A stretch of 7,704 nucleotides of DNA. Origin: Thermoleophilaceae bacterium. GTDB lineage: Bacteria > Actinomycetota > Thermoleophilia > Solirubrobacterales > Thermoleophilaceae. Positions within the stretch are counted from its first letter, which is position 1, and every line of letters begins with the position of its first letter. Position numbers and translations under genes: made by a program. Positions 1 to 6,240 of the stretch are shown here, one piece after another. Under the pieces are notes generated by a model. It worked only from the letters and a program-made list of their open reading frames with translations, was not told the origin of the DNA and made no database searches. Location of the stretch: assembly GCA_013812065.1 (NCBI GenBank), contig JACCUC010000292.1, positions 1-7,704 of the forward strand. Reading direction: 5' to 3'.

Positions 1-537
1 CGGTGATCGCCTCGCTCCTCTTGATCTCCCTCTACATCGGGGTGAGGTTCGAGTTCAAGTTCGCGGTCCCGGTCCTGATCGCGCTCGCGCACGACCTCCT
101 GATCACGGCCGGCGTGTACGCGCTCACAGAGCGGGAGGTGACGAGCTCTACCGTCGCGGCGCTGCTCACGATCCTTGGCTACTCGCTCTACGACACGATC
201 ATCGTCTTCGACCGCATCCGCGAGAACGTGCCGCGAATGCCCCGGGCCACCTTCTCGCAGATCGTCAACCGGTCGATGTCCGAGGTCCTGACCCGCTCGC
301 TGGTCACGAGCTTCTCGACGTTGCTGCCGATCACCGCGTTGATGCTGTTCGGCGGCGAGACGCTGCGCGACTTCGGCTTTGCCCTGCTCGTGGGCGTCGC
401 CTCGGGCGCGTACTCGTCGGTGTTCATCGCCTCTCCGGTGCTCTCGCTCTGGAAGGAGCGCGAGCCGATCTACCGGCGACGCCGGCGGCTCGCGCTCGAG
501 GACCACGGCGGCGTGGTGCCGGCGTTCGCCGGCGCGG
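1..537. repeat. Left arm of a long diverged inverted repeat (secF 3' region)
   Basis: This arm is the inverted counterpart of 565-1104. Position x pairs with position 1105 - x without any indel from the left edge to 524, and the homology then continues to about 537 after one 3-nt gap. Bases 183-232 match 873-922 perfectly over 50 bp. Over the last ~225 bases before the centre I counted about 84% identity. Differences fall mainly at third codon positions. The repeat extends past the left edge, so its true length is unknown. Confidence 0.9.
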
Positions 538-602
538 CCGCTCCGACCCCGCCGTCACCACCGACCGCGCCGGTCGCATACGCCGGCACCACGCCACCGT
601 GA
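1..602 (+). CDS. secF: SecF-type C-terminal fragment of a second SecF or SecDF (5' end outside window)
   Basis: The reading frame is open from the left edge, with the first full codon at 3, to a TGA at 600-602. It encodes 199 residues equal to the last third of SecF: membrane segments, the YDTIIVFDRIREN motif (Asp63 of the fragment) and the conserved Arg97. These match Asp637 and Arg671, the proton-relay residues of Thermus SecDF. The product would be an inner-membrane helper of SecYEG that uses the proton gradient to finish export. The fragment is about 88% identical to the C-terminus of the complete SecDF encoded opposite it, with mostly synonymous DNA changes, so it has evolved as a functional gene. 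It has no stop of its own before the palindrome: the last ~20 residues (through AGTTPP) are the antisense reading of the opposite gene's 3' end, and the TGA lies there. Whether it is a lone secF or a secDF fusion cannot be seen. Confidence 0.85.
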   Translation, partial: VIASLLLISLYIGVRFEFKFAVPVLIALAHDLLITAGVYALTEREVTSSTVAALLTILGYSLYDTIIVFDRIRENVPRMPRATFSQIVNRSMSEVLTRSLVTSFSTLLPITALMLFGGETLRDFGFALLVGVASGAYSSVFIASPVLSLWKEREPIYRRRRRLALEDHGGVVPAFAGAAAPTPPSPPTAPVAYAGTTPP

Positions 603-3349
603 TCCTCGAGGATCAGCTCGCGCCGCCGCCGGTAGACCCGCTCACGCTCCTTCCACGCCGTCAGCACCGGCGAGGCGATGAACACCGACGAATAGGTGCC
701 CGAGGCGACGCCCACGAGCAGTGCGAAGCCGAAGTCCTGGAGCGTCTCGCCGCCGAAGAGCATCAGCGCGGCGATCGGGAACAGCGTCGAGAGGCTCGTC
801 ACGAGCGACCGGGTCAGGACCTCCGACATCGAGCGGTTGACGATCTGCGAGAAGGTCGCGCGGGGCATGCGGGGCACGTTCTCGCGGATGCGGTCGAAGA
901 CGATGATCGTGTCGTAGAGCGAGAAGCCGAGGATGGTGAGCAGCGCCGCCACGGTCGAGGTCGTGACCTCGCGCTCGGTCAGCGCGTACACGCCGGCGGT
1001 GATGAGCAGGTCGTGGAAGAGCGCGATCAGCACCGGCACGGCGAACTTGGCCTCGAAGCGCAGGCCCATGTAGATCGAGATCAGGATCAGCGACGCGATG
1101 ATGGCGATCAGCGCGGTCTGGGCGATCTGGGCGCCGAACGTCGGTCCGATGGAGCTGGTCGCGAACTCCGAGCGGTCGACGCCAAAGGCGCTGTCGAGGG
1201 CTGCGCGCACCTGCTCCTCCTGGCCGGGCCGAAGCTCGGAGGTCGAGATCTGGAAGACGTTCGGCCCGAGCTCGGGATCCTCGACGGCCTGGACCTCGGC
1301 GTCGCCGACCGCGGGCGGCAGTGCCTGACGGATCTGATTGACCGACGCCGGCCGCTCGATCGGCGTCTGGATGCGGGTTCCACCCTCGAAGTCGATCCCG
1401 AAGTTGATCCCGAGTCCCGCGATGGCGATCGCGCCCACCGCCAGGATCAGCCCCGACATCGAGAAGAACCACTTCGACGCCCCCATGAAGTCGAAGCTCC
1501 AGCGGACGCCCTCGCCGCCGGCTCCGAGGGCGAGTCGCGAGCGCAGCAGCCGCGTCCGCCCGAGCGAGCCGAGGATCGCCGAGGTGGCGAGCACCGCGGT
1601 GAACAGCGAGACGAGCGTGCCCACGCCGAGGGTCAGCGCGAAGCCCTTGACGCCGCCGGTGGCGACCATGAACAGGATGAAGGCCACCCCGATCGTGACG
1701 ACGTTGGCGTCGGCGATCGTGCGCAGGGCCTTGCCGTAGCCCGCGGCCAGAGCACGCGGGACCGACGCCCCCGCCCGCGCCTCCTCCTTGACGCGCTCGA
1801 AGATGACGATGTTGGCGTCGGCGGCGACGCCGAGGGTGAGGATGAGGCCGGCGATCCCGGGCAGGGTCAGCGTGACCGGGATCAGCTCGACGAGCGCGTA
1901 CAGGAACACCGCGTAGGTGAGGAGGGCGATGCCGGCGACCACGCCAAGGACGCGGTAGAAGGCGATCAGGAACAGAAGCACGAGCAGCAGCCCGGCCCCC
2001 GCCGCTATCAGGCCCTGGTCGAGCGCCTGCTGGCCCAGCGTCGCCGAGATCTGGGTGTTCGAGACCAGCGCGAGCTCGATCGGAAGCGCGCCGATGCGCA
2101 GGTTGTTCGAGAGGTCCTGGGTGGCCTCGATGCTGCCGATCCCGGTGATCTGGGCGCCCGTCTGTCCGTCGATCCCCTCGGGGTTCTCGCGGAAGTTGAT
2201 GGTCGCCAGCGAGACGACCTGGTTGTCGAGCGTGATCGCGAAGCGCTGGAAGGAGGCGTCGGGCGGGGTGCCCGGGGGCAGCAGGGTCTCCGAGCCGCGC
2301 TGGGCGATCCGCCGGGTGACCTGCTCGAACGCTCGCCGCCCGCTCTCGGTGAACTCCATGGTCACCACGGGCTCGTTGGTCTGAGGGTCGAAGTTCTGCT
2401 CGGGGTTGCGGACCTCCCCGCCCGAGAGCTCCGAGTCGTCCTCGAGGACCCAGTACTGGTTGACCTCGGTGGTCTCGGGAACGTTCTCCGGCCGCTCGGC
2501 CTGGACGACGGCGATCCCACGCGGGACGCGCACCACGGTGCTTCCCTCGGGCGGGCCCGCGGTTCCTAGCGCGCCAAGCTCCCCACGACACGCGCTCTCG
2601 GGCGGCGGCGTGCGCCGGCCGCGGTCGCCCTCGGGTGCGCGGTCGATGAACTCGCTCAGGAGCTCCTGGCAGCTCGAAGCCGGGCCGGCGATCGGCGGGC
2701 GGGTCGGGCCGTCGGCAGGTCCGAACAGGTAGTACTTCTCGCCCGCGGTGTCGTTGCGACGGTCGTAGGCCTCGAGGATCCGGGCGCGGTCGCCGCCGAG
2801 GCGCCGCTCGACGCCGGGCGAGGTGCCACCGGGCGGGAGGTCGGTCTCCTCGGCCAGCGGCCGTGCCTTCGCCGCCAGCTGAACCGCCTCGTACAGGCTC
2901 GGCTCCGGGCGCTCCTGGGCCTCGGTCGACTGGGCTTGGATGGCCTCGAGCAGCCGAACCGTGCCCTTCTCGCCGTCGCTTACGATCAGGTTCGGCTCCC
3001 AGTCGTAGAACTGAAGCTGCGCCGTCGTGCCGACCTGGTCGATCGCGCGCTCGGCGTTCTCGACGTCGGGCAGGGCGACGGTGATCTGGTTGGCACCCGA
3101 GCGCTGGATCTCGGGCTCGGCGACGCCGAGGGCGTCGGTGCGGCGGCGGATCGTCGAGATCGCGTCCTCGACCGCCTGCGGGGTGACCTCGGGCACCTTC
3201 GGCGTGGGCCGGGCCTCGTAGACGAGCTCGACGCCGCCGCGCAGGTCGAGTCCGAGCCGCGTCGGCTTGGTGGCGATCACCGCGACCGCCCCGCCGAGCA
3301 GCACGAGCACGAGGCCGATGATCGCGAGGTTGCGGCGGCGGTTGGTCAT
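470..3349 (-). CDS. secDF: SecDF fusion, protein-export membrane protein
   Basis: A 959-residue fusion of SecD (about 1-605) and SecF (about 615-920), the proton-driven membrane partner of SecYEG/SecA. In order: N-terminal TM at about 8-26; LGLDLRGG motif at 32-39; a long extracytoplasmic P1 domain (about 40-440) with a poorly conserved, Pro/Gly/Arg-rich part at 140-300 and two Cys (227, 254); five TMs from about 446 to 595 with the GVAADANIVIFERVKEE motif (Asp511); then SecF with GIDFEGG at 651-657 and YDTIIVFDRIREN at 812-824 (Asp813, Arg847). Asp511, Asp813 and Arg847 correspond to Thermus Asp340, Asp637 and Arg671, so the pump should work. The ATG at 3349 is immediately followed by a basic stretch and TM1, though no clear Shine-Dalgarno precedes it. 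The last ~30 residues, ending SSSASRRRRR, are antisense readings of the opposite secF copy, so the natural C-terminus is probably lost. Confidence 0.95.
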   Translation of the reverse strand: MTNRRRNLAIIGLVLVLLGGAVAVIATKPTRLGLDLRGGVELVYEARPTPKVPEVTPQAVEDAISTIRRRTDALGVAEPEIQRSGANQITVALPDVENAERAIDQVGTTAQLQFYDWEPNLIVSDGEKGTVRLLEAIQAQSTEAQERPEPSLYEAVQLAAKARPLAEETDLPPGGTSPGVERRLGGDRARILEAYDRRNDTAGEKYYLFGPADGPTRPPIAGPASSCQELLSEFIDRAPEGDRGRRTPPPESACRGELGALGTAGPPEGSTVVRVPRGIAVVQAERPENVPETTEVNQYWVLEDDSELSGGEVRNPEQNFDPQTNEPVVTMEFTESGRRAFEQVTRRIAQRGSETLLPPGTPPDASFQRFAITLDNQVVSLATINFRENPEGIDGQTGAQITGIGSIEATQDLSNNLRIGALPIELALVSNTQISATLGQQALDQGLIAAGAGLLLVLLFLIAFYRVLGVVAGIALLTYAVFLYALVELIPVTLTLPGIAGLILTLGVAADANIVIFERVKEEARAGASVPRALAAGYGKALRTIADANVVTIGVAFILFMVATGGVKGFALTLGVGTLVSLFTAVLATSAILGSLGRTRLLRSRLALGAGGEGVRWSFDFMGASKWFFSMSGLILAVGAIAIAGLGINFGIDFEGGTRIQTPIERPASVNQIRQALPPAVGDAEVQAVEDPELGPNVFQISTSELRPGQEEQVRAALDSAFGVDRSEFATSSIGPTFGAQIAQTALIAIIASLILISIYMGLRFEAKFAVPVLIALFHDLLITAGVYALTEREVTTSTVAALLTILGFSLYDTIIVFDRIRENVPRMPRATFSQIVNRSMSEVLTRSLVTSLSTLFPIAALMLFGGETLQDFGFALLVGVASGTYSSVFIASPVLTAWKERERVYRRRRELILEDHGGVVPAYATGAVGGDGGVGAAAPANAGTTPPWSSSASRRRRR
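565..1104. repeat. Right arm of the long diverged inverted repeat
   Basis: Reverse-complement partner of the left arm, lying inside the 3' part of the minus-strand secDF. Only about 27 nt (538-564) separate the two arms. The inner ends are the best conserved non-motif part: 581-610 pairs with 495-524 with two mismatches in 30, of which 15 bp (510-524 with 581-595) are perfect. The right limit of the repeat cannot be determined because its partner runs off the window. Confidence 0.9.
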
Positions 3350-3385
3350 CTGAGATCGGGCCGGAGGGACCTCACGACGGGTCGC

Positions 3386-3829
3386 CTACTTGGGGGTAAG
3401 GACTAGCAGCAGGCCGCCGTCCTCGTCGTAGGCCGGGAAGATGTCGGCCTTGGCGGGCTCCGGGCGGTCGCCCTCGGCGTGCACGGTCACCCGCTTGTCG
3501 AGGACGCGAACGCCCCACTCGAGCGCCGTGCCGATGTGGTCGGAGCCGTTCTCGAACTCGAGGCCCAGGACGTCACGGACGCCGCGGCCGATCACGTCGG
3601 AGTCGCCGAGCCCGGTGAGCTCGCGTGTCCCCCGGCCGGCGCCGATGACGCGCGCATTCTGGTCGCAGACGAAGAACGCGGCGTTGGGCGCCGGATAGTA
3701 GTCATCGAGCAGCTCGAACAGGAAGCCGAAGCCGCACCTCGGACAGCTCTTGGGGCGTGAGCCGAAGCCCGCGGTGCGCTCGCTAGAGCTGAGCCGGTTG
3801 CCGCAGTTGGGACAGATGAAGTTGGCCAT
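3386..3829 (-). CDS. Small zinc-ribbon plus PAS-domain protein
   Basis: 147 residues. The N-terminus carries a zinc ribbon of two CPxCG-like knuckles (Cys6, Cys9, Cys29, Cys32). Residues ~38-146 look like a single PAS fold: a PNAAFFVCDQNARVIGAG start, a helix around ELTGLGDSDVIGR and closing strands ending LLLVLTPK. There is no kinase, cyclase or DNA-binding output domain and no signal peptide or TM, so it should be cytosolic and act through a partner. Cys55 lies inside the PAS domain. The ligand cannot be told from sequence. The gene ends 36 nt upstream of secDF on the same strand and is probably co-transcribed with it, in the place where many Actinobacteria have yajC. The ATG at 3829 was chosen because the zinc ribbon begins at residue 6; it has no good Shine-Dalgarno and may have a very short leader. 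The name is a domain description, not a known function. Confidence 0.8.
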   Translation of the reverse strand: MANFICPNCGNRLSSSERTAGFGSRPKSCPRCGFGFLFELLDDYYPAPNAAFFVCDQNARVIGAGRGTRELTGLGDSDVIGRGVRDVLGLEFENGSDHIGTALEWGVRVLDKRVTVHAEGDRPEPAKADIFPAYDEDGGLLLVLTPK

Positions 3830-3843
3830 GGGGCGTGGAGTTG

Positions 3844-3849
3844 ATTATC
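3844..3849 (-). promoter_or_regulatory. Possible -10 element for the zinc-ribbon/PAS-secDF unit
   Basis: On the minus strand this reads GATAAT, close to the actinobacterial TANNNT -10 consensus and unusually AT-rich for this DNA. It ends 14 nt before the ATG at 3829, which would give a leader of under ten bases. The only -35-like hexamer (TTGTCC, 3862-3867) is just 12 nt away, too close for a standard promoter. The call is therefore weak. Confidence 0.25.
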
Positions 3850-3955
3850 GTCGAGGGGCTCGGACAAGGGTAGTCGCCGCCGGAGCGTCGCCGCCGAGCT
3901 CGATGGCGTAGAACTCCGGCCCGGACGCCGGTCTCAACCTCGAGAGGAGCACCCC

Positions 3956-4582
3956 GTGGACGTCATCGACCGCCTCGACGCCGTGCGTGAGCGCTGGAAC
4001 GTGCTGCGCCATCCATTCTACCTGCGCTGGAGCGCCGGCACGCTCGAGCGCTCGGAGCTCGCCTTCTACGCGGGTGAGTACCGCCACGCCGTCGTTGCGC
4101 TCGCCGAGGCGACCGCTCGGGCCGCCGATGCGACCGAGCGGCCGCTGAGCGCGGAGCTGTCGCGCCACGCCGACGAGGAGGTTGCCCACATCTCGCTGTG
4201 GGACGACTTCGCCGCCGCGCTCGGCGCGCAGACAGAGCGCCCCGCGCGGCCCGAAACCGCAGACTGCGCCGAGGCGTGGACCGCAGGCGACGACCTGCTC
4301 GAGCGCCTCGCGGTGCTGTACGCGGTCGAGTCCGCTCAGCCGGCGATCTCGCAGACGAAGCTCGACGGGCTGCGCACGCACTACGGGATGGGCGCGGACG
4401 AGCCGAGCACCGCCTACTTCGCTGTGCACTCCGAACGCGACCACGAGCACGCGGCGCAGTCGCAGCGGCTGCTCCGGGCCCGGGCCGGCGAGGGTGACGC
4501 CGATCGTCTCGTCGATCGAGCCGAGGCCGCGCTGCGCGGGAACTGGCGGCTGCTCGACGGGGTGGAGGCTCACTCGGGCTGA
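3956..4582 (+). CDS. CADD/PqqC/TenA-type haem-oxygenase-fold diiron oxidase
   Basis: 208 residues, the usual length of the all-helical PqqC/TenA/CADD family. Likely dimetal ligands are Glu74 (or Glu75), His78, Glu125, His158, Asp162 and His165. The H-x3-D-x2-H spacing of the last three equals that of chlamydial CADD (His174, Asp178, His181), and Glu125 fits CADD Glu142. Tyr22 in the HPFYLRW segment and Lys135, ten residues after Glu125, match CADD Tyr27 and Lys152, implicated in p-aminobenzoate formation; CADD Tyr141 is replaced by Val124. A folate-related (pABA) role is therefore possible, but other oxidases share this fold and no substrate is proven. The GTG start at 3956 is supported by AGAGGAG at 3943-3949, six bases upstream. 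The protein is soluble, with no signal peptide. The gene stands alone: divergent from the PAS gene (126-bp gap) and convergent with ruvB (15-bp gap). Older annotation might call it a TenA-like regulator. Confidence 0.85.
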   Translation: MDVIDRLDAVRERWNVLRHPFYLRWSAGTLERSELAFYAGEYRHAVVALAEATARAADATERPLSAELSRHADEEVAHISLWDDFAAALGAQTERPARPETADCAEAWTAGDDLLERLAVLYAVESAQPAISQTKLDGLRTHYGMGADEPSTAYFAVHSERDHEHAAQSQRLLRARAGEGDADRLVDRAEAALRGNWRLLDGVEAHSG

Positions 4583-4601
4583 GCCCGCCCGGGCCTCTCA
4601 G
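4579..4601. terminator. Possible hairpin spanning the convergent stop codons
   Basis: CTGAG (4579-4583) pairs with CTCAG (4597-4601), and CCC (4584-4586) with GGG (4591-4593), leaving a four-base loop and a 3-nt bulge. It covers both the TGA of the diiron oxidase gene and that of ruvB. There is no U-tract on either side, so it is at best a weak two-way terminator. Confidence 0.25.
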
Positions 4602-5647
4602 AACAGGCTCGCCGCCTCGCGTGGGCGCTCGAGCCCGAGATGTGCGAAGGCGGCGCGTGTGGCCTGACGCCCGCGCGGGGTGCGCTGGAGGAAGCCCTGC
4701 TGCAGGAGGTAGGGCTCATACACGTCCTCGATGGTGTCGGCCTCCTCGGCCACGGCGACGGCGAGCGTCGAGAGCCCCACCGGTGAGCCGGCGAACTTCT
4801 CGCACAGCGCGCGCAGGATCTCGCGGTCCAGGCGGTCGAGGCCGGCCTCGTCGACCTCGAGCAGGTCGAGGGCGGCAGCGGCCAGTGGGGCGTCGATCCT
4901 TCCCTCACCGCGGACCTCGGCGAAGTCACGAACGCGCCGCAGCAGGCGGTTGGCTACGCGCGGGGTCCCGCGCGCTCGGGAAGCGATGGCGCGGGCGCCC
5001 TCGTCGTCGATCTTGATCTCGAGGATGCTCGCCGAGCGGCGGACGATCGTGGCGAGATCGTCGGGCTCGTAGAGGTCGAGCCGGTGACTCACCCCAAAGC
5101 GGTCGCGCAGCGGCGTGGTGATCAGTCCCGCACGCGTCGTGGCGCCGACGAGCGTGAAGGGCGGCAGGTCCAGGGTCACCACGCGGGCGCCCGCCCCCTG
5201 CCCGACGGTGATCGGCAGCCGGCGGTCCTCCATCGCCGGGTAGAAGGTCTCCTCGACCGCGCGCGGTAGGCGGTGGAGCTCGTCGACGAAGAACACCGAG
5301 CGCGGCTCGAGCGCGGTCAGGAAGGCGGCGACGTCGGCCTTGCGTTCGAGCGCCGGGCCCGCGGTTTCGATGAACGGCGCCTCGAGCTCGTGGGCGACGA
5401 TCTGCGCGAGCGAGGTCTTCCCCAGTCCGGGCGGCCCGGCGAGCAGGACGTGGTCGAGGGCCTCTCCACGCGCGCGCGCGGCCTCGATGAAGATCGCGAG
5501 TTGGTCGCGCACCGCGTGCTGGCCGACGAAGTCGGAGAGCCGGCGCGGCCTCAGCGACCGGTCGAGCTCCTCGTCGGCAGGCTGGGCCGGAGCGGCCTGG
5601 AGGCGCTCCACCCCCGGGGTGCGGATGGCGCTCGTCGAGGCAGTCAC
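4598..5647 (-). CDS. ruvB: RuvB, Holliday junction branch-migration ATPase
   Basis: 349-residue AAA+ motor that, with RuvA, drives branch migration of Holliday junctions in recombination and repair. Visible motifs: Walker A GPPGLGKT at 71-78; Walker B VFFVDELHR at 118-126; sensor 1 GATTR at 168-172; arginine-finger segment PLRDRFG at 179-185; sensor 2 GTPRVANRLLRR at 227-238; and the C-terminal winged-helix DNA-binding domain from about 255, with DEAGLDRLDREIL (266-278) and YLLQQGFLQRTPRGR (313-327). Length is normal for the family, with a ~25-residue N-terminal extension before the first conserved segment. The GTG start at 5647 overlaps the ruvA TGA as GTGA, so translation is probably coupled. 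It is the last gene of the ruvCAB unit and meets the diiron oxidase gene tail to tail after 15 bp. Confidence 0.98.
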   Translation of the reverse strand: MTASTSAIRTPGVERLQAAPAQPADEELDRSLRPRRLSDFVGQHAVRDQLAIFIEAARARGEALDHVLLAGPPGLGKTSLAQIVAHELEAPFIETAGPALERKADVAAFLTALEPRSVFFVDELHRLPRAVEETFYPAMEDRRLPITVGQGAGARVVTLDLPPFTLVGATTRAGLITTPLRDRFGVSHRLDLYEPDDLATIVRRSASILEIKIDDEGARAIASRARGTPRVANRLLRRVRDFAEVRGEGRIDAPLAAAALDLLEVDEAGLDRLDREILRALCEKFAGSPVGLSTLAVAVAEEADTIEDVYEPYLLQQGFLQRTPRGRQATRAAFAHLGLERPREAASLF

Positions 5648-6240
5648 CGGGCCGCCCTCAACGCGCCGGCGATCAGGTCCTCGGGCGTCTCGCCGCGAGT
5701 GCGCTCGAGCAGCTCGTCGGCCTCGCCGGCGGTGAACCCGAGCCCGACGAGGCCCTGGCGAGCGAGCGAGCGCGGATCGTCGGCGTCACCGGCTTGGGTC
5801 CCGCCCGCAGACGCCGCGCCCGGCCCGGGCGCCTCGGCGCCCTCCACCTTCTCCCGCAGCTCGACGATGATCCGCTCCGCCGTTCGCTTTCCGATCCCCG
5901 GCACGGCCTGGAAGCGCGCCGCGTCACCGGCCGCGATCGCGCGCAGCAGCTCGCGCGGCGGGCCGCCCGAGAGCACGGCCAGCGCGACCTTGGGGCCGAC
6001 CCCCTGCACGCCCACGAGCAGCAGGAACAGGCCGCGCTCCTGCTCGGAGGCGAAGCCGTAGAGCTGCATGGCGTCGTCGCGAACGACGAGGTGGGTGTGG
6101 AGCAGGGTCTCCTCGCCGGCGGCGGGGACGTGTCGCAGGGTCTCGGCCGAGATCGCGACCGCGTAGCCCACTCCCCCACACTCGACGACCACCCCGTCGG
6201 GGCGCCGCGCCGCGACCGCCCCGCGCACCGAGGCGATCAC
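5644..6240 (-). CDS. ruvA: RuvA, Holliday junction DNA-binding protein
   Basis: 198 residues. RuvA binds the four-way junction as a tetramer and loads RuvB rings. Domain I (about 1-62, OB fold) begins MIASVRGAV and contains the GVGYAV strand. Domain II has two helix-hairpin-helix motifs, VGVQGVGPKVAL at 76-87 and VPGIGKRTAERII at 113-125. An Ala/Gly-rich linker (about 134-155) leads to domain III (156-198, ARQGLVGLGF), which contacts RuvB. The start is GTG at 6240: its GTG overlaps the ruvC TGA (GTGA) and it gives the conserved N-terminus. The frame stays open far upstream across ruvC, but that extension is an Arg/Ala-rich shadow of ruvC and should not be added to the protein. Confidence 0.97.
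   Translation of the reverse strand: MIASVRGAVAARRPDGVVVECGGVGYAVAISAETLRHVPAAGEETLLHTHLVVRDDAMQLYGFASEQERGLFLLLVGVQGVGPKVALAVLSGGPPRELLRAIAAGDAARFQAVPGIGKRTAERIIVELREKVEGAEAPGPGAASAGGTQAGDADDPRSLARQGLVGLGFTAGEADELLERTRGETPEDLIAGALRAAR

Noticed and set aside
1..1104. Simple fold-back artefact of a single molecule
   Set aside because: Such artefacts give nearly identical arms. Here the arms differ at roughly one base in six in the part I counted, mostly at silent positions, so two distinct sequences are involved. A join of two related genomes is still possible.
599..2569. Long plus-strand open frame (656 codons) antisense to secDF
   Set aside because: Its product is an Arg/Asp/Gly/Glu-rich repetitive string with no domain, and the opposite strand encodes an unmistakable SecDF. 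Long antisense frames are common in 70% GC coding DNA.
642..2591. Second long minus-strand frame (649 codons) inside secDF
   Set aside because: An Arg/Ala/Gly/Pro-rich out-of-frame shadow of secDF with no recognisable motif.
4182..4667. Plus-strand frame overlapping the diiron oxidase gene
   Set aside because: A Ser/Arg/Pro/Thr-rich out-of-frame translation with no motif. The 3956-4582 frame holds all metal-ligand motifs and a good ribosome binding site.
5461..5486. CGCGCG-rich run in ruvB as a possible Z-DNA or repeat element
   Set aside because: It encodes the ordinary Ala/Arg-rich helix of RuvB (around EAARARGEA), so codon bias explains it.
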